Of a stretch of 64,000 nt of DNA, positions 12,208-21,287 are shown piece by piece; the stretch's first letter is position 1, and every line of letters starts with the position of its first letter. Below the pieces are notes generated by a model. That model was not told the origin of the DNA. It was given only the letters and a program-made list of their open reading frames with translations, and ran no database searches. A program made the translations under genes and the position numbers. This stretch comes from Candidatus Synechococcus calcipolaris G9. GTDB taxonomy: Bacteria; Cyanobacteriota; Cyanobacteriia; Thermosynechococcales; Thermosynechococcaceae. Location of the stretch: the NCBI RefSeq assembly GCF_029582805.1, contig NZ_JAKKUT010000002.1, forward strand, positions 310,001 through 374,000. The letters are read 5' to 3'.

Positions 12208-12657
12208 CTAGGTTAACAATCCAATATGATCAGTCCCCTCCTCAGATAAAAGAGATTGAAATTCACTGGAGCCGGCAACATATTCTGCCAAAAGTTCTTT
12301 TTCTACGGGCAGTAGGGAGGGATCACTATCCGTTGCCTGCTCCGCAAAGGTGTCTTCCATTAAGGCAATTTGCTCCTCAGCTTCCGCTAGGGCCGCTAGG
12401 AGAGCCTCATCTGCATGATGCCCAGCGTGACTCTCCATTTGTTGACAGCGATCGCGCAGAGCCATCACTTCTGCCTCTAGGGTCAGTTTTTCGTTGGTGA
12501 GTTGTTCCGATAGTCGCTTGTAGTACTTAAATGCCATTAAAAACGGGACGAGCTTCTCCCGTAGAGTCATTTGCTCAACATCTAAATTGTTGTAGCGATC
12601 GGCCAATTGGACATAGGCCTGGGATAGTTTAAGGTAACGTTGGCTGAGATTATCCAT
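12208..12657 (-). CDS. Coiled-coil protein upstream of the kinase
   Basis: 149 residues, not assigned to a known family. Residues ~5-75 are rich in heptad Leu, Gln, Arg and Glu (REKLVPFLMAFKYYKRLSEQL), predicting a coiled coil; the C-terminal half is strongly acidic. ATG 12657 is preferred to 12732 because the first 25 codons of the longer form look non-coding. Its stop is directly followed by the kinase start (CTAGAATG), so the pair is probably translated together and the protein may act with the kinase. Confidence 0.65.
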   Translation of the reverse strand: MDNLSQRYLKLSQAYVQLADRYNNLDVEQMTLREKLVPFLMAFKYYKRLSEQLTNEKLTLEAEVMALRDRCQQMESHAGHHADEALLAALAEAEEQIALMEDTFAEQATDSDPSLLPVEKELLAEYVAGSSEFQSLLSEEGTDHIGLLT

Positions 12658-12755
12658 GGTGATGCCATAACAGCAGTAGTCATTACGAGTCAAAGAAATT
12701 ACGCTTAGTCCTAGACTAGCGTTTTTATCCAAGATATTGTACCCAAAACAATGCC

Positions 12756-12810
12756 AAAAAGGAGAAGAATAACCCTATTCATGGTTAGCCCAGAGCAGGT
12801 ATTCTTCTCC
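12756..12810 (-). terminator. Terminator of fbaA
   Basis: A perfect 11-bp inverted repeat, GGAGAAGAATA (12761-12771) and TATTCTTCTCC (12800-12810), with a 28-base loop. On the minus strand it is followed by TTTTT (12756-12760). It lies 35 bases after the fbaA stop. Confidence 0.8.
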
Positions 12811-12844
12811 CCTTATTAGCTTTTAACGGATACGTTCGCCTAAA

Positions 12845-13924
12845 CTAGACGGCTACAGCTTTTTTGGCAACCTGGGCTAATTCACCCTTGGCATACTTGG
12901 CAGCATACTCTTCTAGGCTCACTTGCTTGATCTTGCTGGCATTTCCAGCGGTACCAAACTGAGTGTAGCGATCGGCACAGACCTTTTCCATGTACTTAAT
13001 GGAGGGCTTGAGGAAGTGACGGGGATCAAATTCCTTGGGATTGGCTGCCAAGGCTTCCCGAACCGCTGCCGTAATCGCTAGGCGGTTATCGGTATCAATA
13101 TTGACCTTGCGGACACCACTCTTAATTCCTTTTTGGATTTCTTCCACGGGCACGCCGTAGGTTTCGGGAATGGCCCCCCCATACTGGTTGATCAGGGCAA
13201 TTAAATCCTCGGGTACGGAGGACGAACCATGCATCACCAAGTGGGTATTGGGTAAGCGGCGGTGAATTTCTTCAATGCGGCTAATGGCCAAGATTTCCCC
13301 CGTGGGCTTGCGGGTAAATTTGTAGGCACCATGGCTGGTTCCGATCGCCACGGCCAGGGCATCCACCTGGGTACGCTCCACAAAGTCCACTGCTTCATCG
13401 GGGTCGGTCAAGAGCATGGAGTGATCCAATTCCCCTTCAAAACCATGGCCATCCTCTGCTTCCCCTTTGCCGGTTTCCAAGGAGCCTAAGCATCCAAGTT
13501 CCCCTTCCACGGAGGCACCAATGGCATGGGCCACTTTCACAACTTCACTGGTGACCGCAACATTGTATTCATAGCTGGCGGGGGTTTTGGCATCGGCTTC
13601 CAAGGAACCATCCATCATCACGCTGGTGAAGCCATTTTTGATCGCCGAATAGCAGGTGGCTGGCTCGTTACCATGATCCTGGTGCATGACAATGGGGATA
13701 TGGGGGTAGGTTTCCACCGCTGCCAAGATTAAGTGACGTAAAAAGTTTTCCCCTGCATATTTACGCGCACCCCGCGAGGCCTGGAGAATCACTGGGCTAT
13801 CGGTGGCATGGGCCGCCTGCATAATCGCCTGGATCTGCTCCATGTTGTTGACGTTAAATGCAGGAATGCCGTATCCGTTTTCTGCGGCGTGGTCAAGTAG
13901 CAACCGCATTGGGACGAGTGCCAT
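12845..13924 (-). CDS. fbaA: Fructose-bisphosphate aldolase, class II
   Basis: Zinc-dependent aldolase of the Calvin cycle and glycolysis, also able to make sedoheptulose bisphosphate in cyanobacteria. 359 residues as expected. Metal and substrate motifs are seen: [34 protein letters not shown] and [11 protein letters not shown], and NIDTDNRLA near the end. Single-gene unit with its own terminator; GGAGGAC stands before the ATG. Confidence 0.97.
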   Translation of the reverse strand: MALVPMRLLLDHAAENGYGIPAFNVNNMEQIQAIMQAAHATDSPVILQASRGARKYAGENFLRHLILAAVETYPHIPIVMHQDHGNEPATCYSAIKNGFTSVMMDGSLEADAKTPASYEYNVAVTSEVVKVAHAIGASVEGELGCLGSLETGKGEAEDGHGFEGELDHSMLLTDPDEAVDFVERTQVDALAVAIGTSHGAYKFTRKPTGEILAISRIEEIHRRLPNTHLVMHGSSSVPEDLIALINQYGGAIPETYGVPVEEIQKGIKSGVRKVNIDTDNRLAITAAVREALAANPKEFDPRHFLKPSIKYMEKVCADRYTQFGTAGNASKIKQVSLEEYAAKYAKGELAQVAKKAVAV

Positions 13925-14025
13925 AAAAGTCCTCCTAATTGAGAGCGTGTTAGCCGTAAACCAACATTAAATCTTATGGATGATCTTAGGCTACTTTGTC
14001 CTTTTATGTTAGAGTCTTGGGCAAG

Positions 14026-14574
14026 ATGAATTTCTCTATCCCTTTACTGGTCACAATTTTAGCGTTGGTCAGCTTTCCCTTACTGGGGTGCAATACAACC
14101 AACGCATCGGACGATAGGGCCCAATCCCAGGACGGGGCCAATGGGAACCCGCAGGTTCTCACCACGGCTCCAGAGGCTTTGGAGAATCGGGAAGATTACG
14201 ATGAAATCAACTTAGAAGAACTTCCCGCCGATGGGCCACTGGTTGGTGTTGATCCCGAAGCCCTAGCGGTGGCGGTATTTATGCCCCCCGTCCCACCGGA
14301 AGAAGCCCGTGAAGTTCGTCCGGTCGATACCGTAATGGTGGTGAATCCCTCTAGGACGGATCAAGCCATTGATCAAACCGTTGTCGTCGTCCTGAGCCGC
14401 GTCGGCCTGCTGGATGATTCTGTCCGCGGTATTCGCTACCGAGTTGAGCTTCAGCCCACATCTAGCACCAATGACTCTGAAACCCCTGAGTGGCAAATGG
14501 TTTGGGCCGGTCGTCAGTACCTCTGCCAACCGATGCGGGGGTCACAGGATTGGTCATCCGACCTCTGTTCTTGA
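14026..14574 (+). CDS. Predicted lipoprotein of unknown function
   Basis: 182 residues from ATG 14026. A signal peptide with lipobox FPLLGC (Cys about residue 22) predicts a lipid-anchored protein. The mature part is acidic and then carries a beta-rich domain ending in conserved-looking Trp and Cys residues (QMVWAGRQYLCQPMRG). Ten extra N-terminal codons from 13996 would spoil the signal peptide. Family not recognised. It is convergent with the gene ending at 14580, five bases away. Confidence 0.7.
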   Translation: MNFSIPLLVTILALVSFPLLGCNTTNASDDRAQSQDGANGNPQVLTTAPEALENREDYDEINLEELPADGPLVGVDPEALAVAVFMPPVPPEEAREVRPVDTVMVVNPSRTDQAIDQTVVVVLSRVGLLDDSVRGIRYRVELQPTSSTNDSETPEWQMVWAGRQYLCQPMRGSQDWSSDLCS

Positions 14575-14579
14575 TATTT

Positions 14580-14924
14580 CTACTGTTCCTGTAGGGCCAT
14601 GGCAAGGGTACAGAGACTAAATCCCATGATTAAGGGCAAGGGAGACTGGAAAACGTAGCTAAAAAGGGTGCTCGCCAAACCGATGCCAATGGCAATTCCG
14701 TGGAGTTGGGATTGTCGGGGCGTTAGGCGCAGAGCGGGATCAATGGATTCAAGGGCTTGATGGGGCAACGGTAAGGGCATGACACCCCCTGGAGGAAAGG
14801 CCCAGTATTGATATTGCTCAACAAATAGATCCGTCCAGCCATGATTGTCACACCAATCTAGGGCGACATCGTAGGAATATTTAAGGAGGGGCATGGGGTT
14901 TTTAACGGATTGCTGAGCGTCCAT
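14580..14924 (-). CDS. Small predicted membrane protein, unknown function
   Basis: 114 residues from ATG 14924; a longer form from 14966 is possible. The N-terminal half is soluble, with DWCDNHGWTDLFVEQYQYWAF-type aromatic sequence, and the C-terminal half has two hydrophobic segments (IAIGIGLASTLFSYVF and LPLIMGFSLCTLAMAL). Family not recognised, probably a conserved cyanobacterial hypothetical. No Shine-Dalgarno is evident at either start. Confidence 0.6.
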   Translation of the reverse strand: MDAQQSVKNPMPLLKYSYDVALDWCDNHGWTDLFVEQYQYWAFPPGGVMPLPLPHQALESIDPALRLTPRQSQLHGIAIGIGLASTLFSYVFQSPLPLIMGFSLCTLAMALQEQ

Positions 14925-15027
14925 AGGAGTAAAATTAATTGATAACCAGTATTTATTTTTGACCATACCAGACGCTCCCCAGAGATTTGCCCAGGGATTA
15001 CAACTCTTAACAGGAGAGGCCTTGTTT

Positions 15028-16353
15028 CTAGAGAAATGTTAAGGACTTACCCCGCACCTGGGTCTTTAATTCGCCGCGATCGTAGGCAATGTGCCCCCCC
15101 ACCACGGTATAGACGGGCCAACCCGTGAGTCGCCAGCCTTCAAAGGGACTCCAACCGCATTTACTGACTAATTCCTGGCGCAAAACCGGCCGATAGGTTT
15201 GCAAATCTACAATCACTAAATCCGCATCATAGCCGGGAGAGATCGCCCCCTTATCGGGAATTTTATAGGCCTCAGCCACGGCCGTAGACATCCAGCGGAC
15301 GACTTGGGCCAAGGAACAGCGACCAGCTTGGGATTGGGTGAGCATAAGGGGTAAGGATGTTTCTACCCCTGGCATTCCTGATGGGCTTTGGGGATAGGGT
15401 TGGGCCTTTTCTTCTAGGGTATGGGGGGCATGATCCGTGGCAATAAAGTCCAGCACACCGTCTAAAAGGCCTTGCCAGAGGAGGTGATTATCTTCGGCGG
15501 TGCGGAGGGGAGGATTCATCTGGGCCAGGGAACCAATGTCCCGATAGGCTTCCTGATTGAGGAGTAAATGCTGGGGTGTCACTTCCGCTGTCACCCAAGC
15601 GGGTTTATCCTGGCGCAACAACTCCACTTCTAGACCCGTCGATAGGTGGAGAATATGGAGACGACGTTGATATTTTTTAGACAGTTTCAGGGCTAACTGG
15701 CTGGCATTGAGGGCAGCTTGGGCATCTTGAATCACGGAGTGGGCGGCCACATCTTGGCGATCGCTAAACTGTTTTCGTCGCTCTAAAATTCGCCCTTGAT
15801 CCTCGGCATGAACCGCAATCAGGCGATCGCCCCGACTAAAAATTTGATCTAGGATGGGTTCTTCATCCACAAGCAACGGGCCGTGCATGGATCCCATAAA
15901 AATTTTGATGCCACAGGTGGGGTTCACCTGATTTAAGACATCCAGATTGTCCTTGGTGGCCCCAATAAAAAAACCATAGTTGACTAAGCATTTCGCAGCG
16001 GCCCGTTTTAATTTATCATCTAGAGCCCCTTGATCCGTAGTGAGGGGGCGGGTATTGGGCATTTCCAGGAAGGATGTCACCCCTCCCTTGGCGCAGGCGC
16101 AACTGGCGGTATGGAGATCCTCCTTATGCTCTAGGCCCGGTTCACGAAAATGTACCTGGGGATCAATGACTCCGGGCAAAACCGTTAACCCCTGGGCTGA
16201 AATTAGAGTTGTTCCCGGTTCTGGCTCCAGGGTTTCCGCCAGTTGGATTATTTTACCTTGGTTGATTTGTATATCCATGGTTCGGCAGGAGCCGTCGGGT
16301 AGACAGACCCGACCACCCTGAATTAAAAGGTCTGGAGCATCGGTTGGGAGCAT
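15028..16353 (-). CDS. pyrC: Dihydroorotase
   Basis: Zinc amidohydrolase of pyrimidine synthesis; 441 residues, the longer class I type. Metal motifs DPQVHFREPG (residue ~65) and ATDHAPHT (residue ~305), with KIFMGSMHGPLL around the carbamylated Lys. The C-terminal amidohydrolase beta-sandwich is complete. It is divergent from sigF, with 253 bases between them. Confidence 0.95.
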   Translation of the reverse strand: MLPTDAPDLLIQGGRVCLPDGSCRTMDIQINQGKIIQLAETLEPEPGTTLISAQGLTVLPGVIDPQVHFREPGLEHKEDLHTASCACAKGGVTSFLEMPNTRPLTTDQGALDDKLKRAAAKCLVNYGFFIGATKDNLDVLNQVNPTCGIKIFMGSMHGPLLVDEEPILDQIFSRGDRLIAVHAEDQGRILERRKQFSDRQDVAAHSVIQDAQAALNASQLALKLSKKYQRRLHILHLSTGLEVELLRQDKPAWVTAEVTPQHLLLNQEAYRDIGSLAQMNPPLRTAEDNHLLWQGLLDGVLDFIATDHAPHTLEEKAQPYPQSPSGMPGVETSLPLMLTQSQAGRCSLAQVVRWMSTAVAEAYKIPDKGAISPGYDADLVIVDLQTYRPVLRQELVSKCGWSPFEGWRLTGWPVYTVVGGHIAYDRGELKTQVRGKSLTFL

Positions 16354-16478
16354 GGGAGAAGATTATATTAGGTGAGATTAGTCCTGTGGTCTGATTCTGA
16401 CATTTCCGGGAAACCCTGGCAAAGGTTAAGATAATGTAAAGGTTTGGCGATAACAGGTTAACTAAACTTAGGGTTCAT

Positions 16479-16494
16479 TGTGGTATCGATCACA
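16479..16494. promoter_or_regulatory. CRP-like palindrome upstream of sigF
   Basis: TGTGGTATCGATCACA differs in one base from the TGTGA-N6-TCACA consensus of CRP proteins, including cyanobacterial SYCRP1, and sits 113 bases before the sigF start. It could also serve the divergent pyrC gene. Prediction only. Confidence 0.45.
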
Positions 16495-16606
16495 ATGTTA
16501 TTCATCACGACCTGAGATACTAGAGGGTACGTTAAGCTATAACGAATTCATAAAACTTAAAACTATGTAAAATCTGCAAAATCAAAGGAAGAGTGTTCCT
16601 CAACCT

Positions 16607-17407
16607 ATGTCTGTTCAAACCTCCAGTTACGAAATCAAGGAATCTACCCTGGTATTGCTGCAAGCCTATCAGAACGATCCCCAGCTTTCTTTGCGTAATC
16701 GCTTGGTTCAATTAAATCTAGGCCTTGTCCGCAAGGAAGCCCACCGCTGGCTCAACTATAGTCAAGAATCCTTTGATGATCTGATGCAGGTCGGTAGCTT
16801 GGGTTTGATTCGGGCGATCGAGCGGTTTGAGCCGAGTAAGGGAGCCGCCTTTAGCTCTTTTGCCATGCCCTATATCCGTGGCGAAATTCAGCATTATCTA
16901 CGGGATAAAAGTCCCCACATTCGCGTCCCCCGCCGTTGGCAATCCCTACAACGCCAAGGCTATCGGATGAAACAGGAGCTACGCCAAACCCTAAATCGTG
17001 CCCCCAGTGATACTGAAATTGCGGCGGCCCTAGAGGTTCCCCTCGAAGACTGGCAGGAAGCACAGCAGGTCAATCAGCATTGCTCCCCCCTCAGTTTAGA
17101 TGCCCCATCCATGGATCTGGAAGAAGAAAGCGCCAGCTTGGGGGATCTCGTTCCCGATCATCGCTATCAAAGTTTCCAATTAGCCCAAGAAGATCAAATC
17201 CGGTTGCAGCAATGCCTGCAAAAGCTAGAGGGGCGCACCTGTGAAATTTTAGAGTTTGTGTTTCTCCAGGATCTGACCCAGAAGGAAACGGCGGAACTCT
17301 TGGGACTAAGTGCGGTGACGGTCTCACGACAAGTAAAAAAAGGTTTAGCTGCTCTGCGGCGGATGATGCAGCAGGATATTTTCCCGGATCATAAAAACAA
17401 GGACTAA
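16607..17407 (+). CDS. sigF: RNA polymerase sigma factor SigF (group 3)
   Basis: 266-residue alternative sigma factor. Region 2 is seen in DDLMQVGSLGLIRAIERF with FSSFAMPYIRGEIQHYLRD, a sporulation/flagellar-type (sigma-28/37) pattern; region 3 in PRRWQSLQRQGYRMK and TEIAAALEV; region 4 in LTQKETAELLGLSAVTVSR. In Synechocystis SigF controls type IV pili and phototaxis. A CRP-like palindrome lies upstream. fmt follows after 12 bases and may be co-transcribed. Confidence 0.88.
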   Translation: MSVQTSSYEIKESTLVLLQAYQNDPQLSLRNRLVQLNLGLVRKEAHRWLNYSQESFDDLMQVGSLGLIRAIERFEPSKGAAFSSFAMPYIRGEIQHYLRDKSPHIRVPRRWQSLQRQGYRMKQELRQTLNRAPSDTEIAAALEVPLEDWQEAQQVNQHCSPLSLDAPSMDLEEESASLGDLVPDHRYQSFQLAQEDQIRLQQCLQKLEGRTCEILEFVFLQDLTQKETAELLGLSAVTVSRQVKKGLAALRRMMQQDIFPDHKNKD

Positions 17408-17419
17408 CGGGGATCTGAT

Positions 17420-18412
17420 TTGAGCCTGAGGGTTGTTTTCTTTGGTACCCCCAATTTTGCTGTTCCGACCCTAGAGCAGTTAATAGATCATAGGGATATA
17501 TCTGTGGTGGGGGTGGTCACTCAACCCGATAAACGGCGGGGTCGGGGCCAGCAGTTTTCACCGTCTCCCGTGAAAAAAATTGCCCAAGCCCACGATATTC
17601 CCCTGTGGCAGCCGACAAAAATCAAACGCAGCCCAGAAGTCATTCAGGAGCTACGTTCCCTGGACGCTGATTTTTTTGTGGTGGTAGCCTACGGTCAAAT
17701 TCTCTCCCAAGAGATCCTAGATATTCCCCGCTATGGCTGTGTGAATAACCATGGGTCTCTGTTGCCAGCCTATCGGGGGGCGGCTCCAATTCAGTGGGCC
17801 CTCTACGATGGTGAAAGGGAAACCGGAATGACAACGATGCTGATGGATGCGGGGATGGATACGGGGGCCATTTTATTGCAAGAGCGTTTAGGTATCTCCC
17901 TGACGGATAATGCCCAAACCCTGGGGGAGAAATTAGCGGCGGTGGGGGCAGAGTTGATGATTCCCACGTTACTTCAACTCCAGAGTGGCGAGATCACACC
18001 CCAAGCCCAAAATGAGCAAGATGCCACCTATGCCCGCTTAATTCAAAAAGAGGATTATGTCTTGGATTGGTCTAGGAATGCTTTGGCACTCCATCATCAA
18101 ATTCGCGGATTTTATCCCCATTGTTATGGGACCTGGAACGGAGTGTCCCTCAAGGCGATCGCCAGCTTACCCCTAGTTCCTGAGTGTGGGGATCAGTTAC
18201 CTCCAGAGCTTGGGGCATGGCTGGGGGCAGCAAAGATAACCGCTGGTGTTGCCGGTGAAGTGGTGGGTCTAGTGAAGGGGAGGGGGCCAGTGATTCAAAC
18301 GGGTCAGGGGGGCCTACTTCTAGAGCAGGTGCAGCTGAGTGGAAAACGGGTGCAATCGGGCTGGGATTTTGTGAATGGGGTACGACTGGCCCTGGGCGAT
18401 CTCCTGGGTTAA
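17420..18412 (+). CDS. fmt: Methionyl-tRNA formyltransferase
   Basis: Formylates initiator Met-tRNA with 10-formyl-THF. 330 residues. N-terminal motif [18 protein letters not shown], catalytic region [19 protein letters not shown] with the Asn and His, and the hydrolase-fold motif MDAGMDTG. The C-terminal OB-fold domain follows. The start is a TTG at 17420 preceded by GGGGA; no ATG or GTG fits the family start. Confidence 0.95.
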   Translation: MSLRVVFFGTPNFAVPTLEQLIDHRDISVVGVVTQPDKRRGRGQQFSPSPVKKIAQAHDIPLWQPTKIKRSPEVIQELRSLDADFFVVVAYGQILSQEILDIPRYGCVNNHGSLLPAYRGAAPIQWALYDGERETGMTTMLMDAGMDTGAILLQERLGISLTDNAQTLGEKLAAVGAELMIPTLLQLQSGEITPQAQNEQDATYARLIQKEDYVLDWSRNALALHHQIRGFYPHCYGTWNGVSLKAIASLPLVPECGDQLPPELGAWLGAAKITAGVAGEVVGLVKGRGPVIQTGQGGLLLEQVQLSGKRVQSGWDFVNGVRLALGDLLG

Positions 18413-18518
18413 GGCAGCGAGAGATATCCGTGAACCTGAGAATGACCTATTGTGATATGATTTATCGCGAAGTATGGAGCATGGTTTAGAAACTCCATAC
18501 ATCATAAATTTAGGTTTT

Positions 18519-19328
18519 ATGAATATTAAATTTTTATCTCCCCTGCTGGCGATCGCCCTCGCGGTGTCAAGTTTTGGGAATCTTCCTGCCCTCGCCTCTC
18601 GGACAAGGGGACGCTCCCTCAGTGGTGAACGGAGTCTGGGAAATCGAGTCCCTAATACTACTCGTAGTCGCCCAGTCAACATTGATCGTAGTAATATTAA
18701 TCGATCTAACATTAATCGCAGCAATGTTAATCAATCCAATATTAATCGAAGTAACATTAATCGATCTAACATTAATCAAAATATTAACCGCAACAATATC
18801 CGCAATACTAATCTGAGTAATGACATTAACGTCAATCGCAACAATGTCAATTTGCGTAATCGTGTCACTGATGTCAATCCTCGCACGATTCAGCGACCTA
18901 ATAATGTGAATATTGATCGCTCGGTGAATGTCAATCGCTGGAATCGGAATAATATCATCGTTAATCCCCGTGGCGTGAATCGCGGTAATTGGTGGTGGAA
19001 TGGTAGCCGTGCCTGGTATCCTGCCCCTAACTACTGGGGGGGCGGTTTTTGGGGTAATTTAGCCATTGGTGTCACCTCCGCTGCCGTGGCCGGGGCGATC
19101 GCCGGTAGTTTCAGTAATGCCAATTCCAACAATTCCCCTGTTATCGTCGTTAATAGTCCAGGGGGGCAGCTATTTTCCAGTTATGGTTTAGTGCAAACTG
19201 ATTGTGATGGCCCCGTTGTGGTGATTTATGGCCCTTCCAATAGTATGATTTGTGCCGAGCCAACGGCTTCGGTTCCCGCCGGTCTCTATGTCATTGATAC
19301 GGAAACCCTATCTCTTATTCCTATTTAA
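18519..19328 (+). CDS. Exported Asn/Arg-rich pentapeptide-type repeat protein
   Basis: 269 residues from ATG 18519, which opens a clear signal peptide (LLAIALAVSSFG, cleavage after ALA). Residues ~50-85 are tandem five-residue units SNINR/SNVNQ coded by 15-bp DNA units (about 18672-18785), then looser Asn-rich sequence to ~150. A WWW/aromatic patch (GNWWWNGSRAWYP), a Gly/Ala-rich hydrophobic segment (~190-205) and a C-terminal domain with two Cys (QTDCDGPV, SMICAEP) follow. The C-terminal part probably folds by a disulfide outside the cytoplasm. Family not recognised. Confidence 0.7.
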   Translation: MNIKFLSPLLAIALAVSSFGNLPALASRTRGRSLSGERSLGNRVPNTTRSRPVNIDRSNINRSNINRSNVNQSNINRSNINRSNINQNINRNNIRNTNLSNDINVNRNNVNLRNRVTDVNPRTIQRPNNVNIDRSVNVNRWNRNNIIVNPRGVNRGNWWWNGSRAWYPAPNYWGGGFWGNLAIGVTSAAVAGAIAGSFSNANSNNSPVIVVNSPGGQLFSSYGLVQTDCDGPVVVIYGPSNSMICAEPTASVPAGLYVIDTETLSLIPI

Positions 19329-19349
19329 GAACCCCTAAGGTTAAATGCA

Positions 19350-19832
19350 ATGCGTAAAATTTTTGGTTTTCTTCTAGGTAGTCTTGTTGTGGCTGGTTCT
19401 ACCCTAGCTCCATTGATTGCCCAATCCGCCGGACTGGTGACGGTTGTTTTTGATGATGGTGAAACCGTTGAGTATAACCAGGTGAGGATTATTAGCGATG
19501 CCAAGACCCTAATGATCACCGATACGTCGGAAAGTTCCCTGGGTGAAAACTTTAGAATTGAAAAACAGAACTGTCGCCAAAGTGAAAATCTCCAATTCTG
19601 CGATCAAGCCATTGTCCATCTCTATCGCCATCAGGTGAGTGAAGTGATCCAGTTAACGGATTTTGCGGTTTATACCAATACCACCAATCGCTCAATTCAA
19701 ATTCCGGGAACCTTTGTCACCCTCGGCCCCAATACCCTGATGCTAGAAATGAATACCCTAAATGGCACCTATATTAGTGCCTTTGGTCAAATTGATAGTA
19801 CTCAATTTAGTTCTGAATCACCCAGGCCATGA
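19350..19832 (+). CDS. Exported protein of unknown function
   Basis: 160 residues with a signal peptide (IFGFLLGSLVVAGSTLAPLIAQSA). The mature part is beta-rich with two Cys (QNCRQSENLQFCDQ) likely to pair. Twenty-one bases follow the Asn-repeat gene, so the two may form one exported pair. Its last 31 bases overlap the 3' end of the hydrolase gene on the other strand. Family not recognised. Confidence 0.65.
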   Translation: MRKIFGFLLGSLVVAGSTLAPLIAQSAGLVTVVFDDGETVEYNQVRIISDAKTLMITDTSESSLGENFRIEKQNCRQSENLQFCDQAIVHLYRHQVSEVIQLTDFAVYTNTTNRSIQIPGTFVTLGPNTLMLEMNTLNGTYISAFGQIDSTQFSSESPRP

Positions 19833-20782
19833 TCGGCCATCCAGGCTAAAATTTCCCGGTTAACCATCTCAGGCTGTTCATCCTGGGGACAATGGCCGGC
19901 GTTTTCTAACTCCAATAGTTTGATCCTAGAGTTATGGCGGCAAAACTCTGGGCCAAATCGCGGCGGAATCAATCGATCCTGTTGTCCCCAAATTAAAAGG
20001 ATAGGAATAGTTAAATCCCCAAGGGTTTGCTTGACAGCGGGGCCAAAGCTCACCTGGGTCATGGAGCTAATAATTTGGACAAAGGCGCGATCGGCGTGGG
20101 TATCCCTGGCAGGGGTTAACAAAATGTCCAATAGTTGGTCATCCACCTTTGTTGGATCTGCGTAGGCTAATCCAGCCCAAGGGCGGACAATTCCGGGACG
20201 GCGAATCAGATAAAACAGCGGCCGCAGGAGCCAGCCGGAGGTAAAGAATCGTTCAATGGATTGCATGATTGGGGCGATCGCCCTGGGAATGAGTTCTTCC
20301 CGCACCGCCGGATCTGGCAAGCTCAATAAAACAAGGCCCGCCACCATGTCTGGATATTGTTTGGCAACGGTCAGGGCAATGAGGGAGCCAATGGAGTTGC
20401 CCACGAGTACCACGGGCCGGTTAATCAACTGCCGCCAAAATTGATAGATCTGCTCTGCCCAAAAGTAGGCATTGTAATCGGCGATCGGTTTTTCTGACCC
20501 ACCAAAGCCAACGAGATCAAGGGCGTAGACCGGCTGATGCTCTGCCAAAACAGAAATGTTATACCGCCAATGGGCGATCGCCGCCCCGAAGCCATGCAAC
20601 AGGATCAGGGGTGTCCCTGGGGAGGGATTCGGCTGATCAGGCGTTCCAGAGGAGCTTGTCCCAGGCTTCATAAACGTATAACGGGTCTGCCATCCCCGCC
20701 AGGCCCAATCCCGCTGTTGACCAATATTGAGAGGACGTACAGCATTTAGGGGGCGTTGTTGATCAGGGAGTGCCTCCGCCAT
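19802..20782 (-). CDS. Alpha/beta hydrolase
   Basis: 326 residues. The alpha/beta-hydrolase fold shows the oxyanion motif LLHGFGAAIAHWRYN, the nucleophile elbow VGNSIGSL (Ser), Asp in ILLIWGQQDRLIPP and His in ENAGHCPQDEQP, a full triad. Substrate cannot be read from the sequence. Its stop region overlaps the exported protein gene in antisense, and its start codon overlaps the stop of the upstream yccF-like gene by one base, so the two are coupled. Confidence 0.88.
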   Translation of the reverse strand: MAEALPDQQRPLNAVRPLNIGQQRDWAWRGWQTRYTFMKPGTSSSGTPDQPNPSPGTPLILLHGFGAAIAHWRYNISVLAEHQPVYALDLVGFGGSEKPIADYNAYFWAEQIYQFWRQLINRPVVLVGNSIGSLIALTVAKQYPDMVAGLVLLSLPDPAVREELIPRAIAPIMQSIERFFTSGWLLRPLFYLIRRPGIVRPWAGLAYADPTKVDDQLLDILLTPARDTHADRAFVQIISSMTQVSFGPAVKQTLGDLTIPILLIWGQQDRLIPPRFGPEFCRHNSRIKLLELENAGHCPQDEQPEMVNREILAWMADHGLGDSELN

Positions 20783-21150
20783 TACTTAAACTCTCGCCCA
20801 AAGGGAAGTAGGGCCAAAATCATCAACTTGAAATGCTGTTTTGCAAAGGGAAGACCCACAATCGTAATGGCCAGAATTAAGCCCCAAAATAAATGATTGA
20901 GGGCAATTCCCCAACCAATCACCGCAATCCAAATAATATTAAAAATTGTCGTTAAAACACTATTGGCTTCGGGCTTCTCAATGACGTCTTTACCAAAGGG
21001 AAAAAAGGTGCTAAATCCTAGCTCAATAGCCTTAAGGCCAAAGGGAATACCAATAATCGTTAGACAAAGACCAATGCCACCAATAATGTAGCCAACCCCA
21101 CTGATCAGCCCCCCGAAAACCAACCAAATAATATTTCCTAATAAACTCAT
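20782..21150 (-). CDS. YccF-domain inner membrane protein
   Basis: 122 residues with paired copies of the YccF motif: GIPFGLKAIELGFSTFFPFG and, near the end, GLPFAKQHFKLMILALLPFG. Three to four membrane segments. Function unknown in the family. It heads a two-gene unit with the alpha/beta hydrolase and is divergent from the ABC exporter, with a repeat-rich spacer. Confidence 0.88.
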   Translation of the reverse strand: MSLLGNIIWLVFGGLISGVGYIIGGIGLCLTIIGIPFGLKAIELGFSTFFPFGKDVIEKPEANSVLTTIFNIIWIAVIGWGIALNHLFWGLILAITIVGLPFAKQHFKLMILALLPFGREFK

Positions 21151-21165
21151 GGATGCGTACTCCTG

Positions 21166-21239
21166 TATTTAGATCAAGTATTTAGATCAGGTTTATTTAG
21201 TCCGGATTTGTTTAGAGCAGGCATTTAGGCCTTTAGAGC
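21166..21239. repeat. Six short (T)ATTTAG-type repeats between divergent genes
   Basis: TATTTAGATCA occurs at 21166 and 21179; degenerate relatives follow at 21194 (TATTTAG), 21209 (TGTTTAG), 21222 (CATTTAG) and 21230 (CCTTTAG), mostly spaced 13 or 15 bases. They fill the spacer between yccF and the ABC exporter and might bind a regulator. Confidence 0.5.
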
Positions 21240-21287
21240 GAATGGTCGTTATCATAGAATTTACTATAGATCCTTAGAGCTTTGAGA

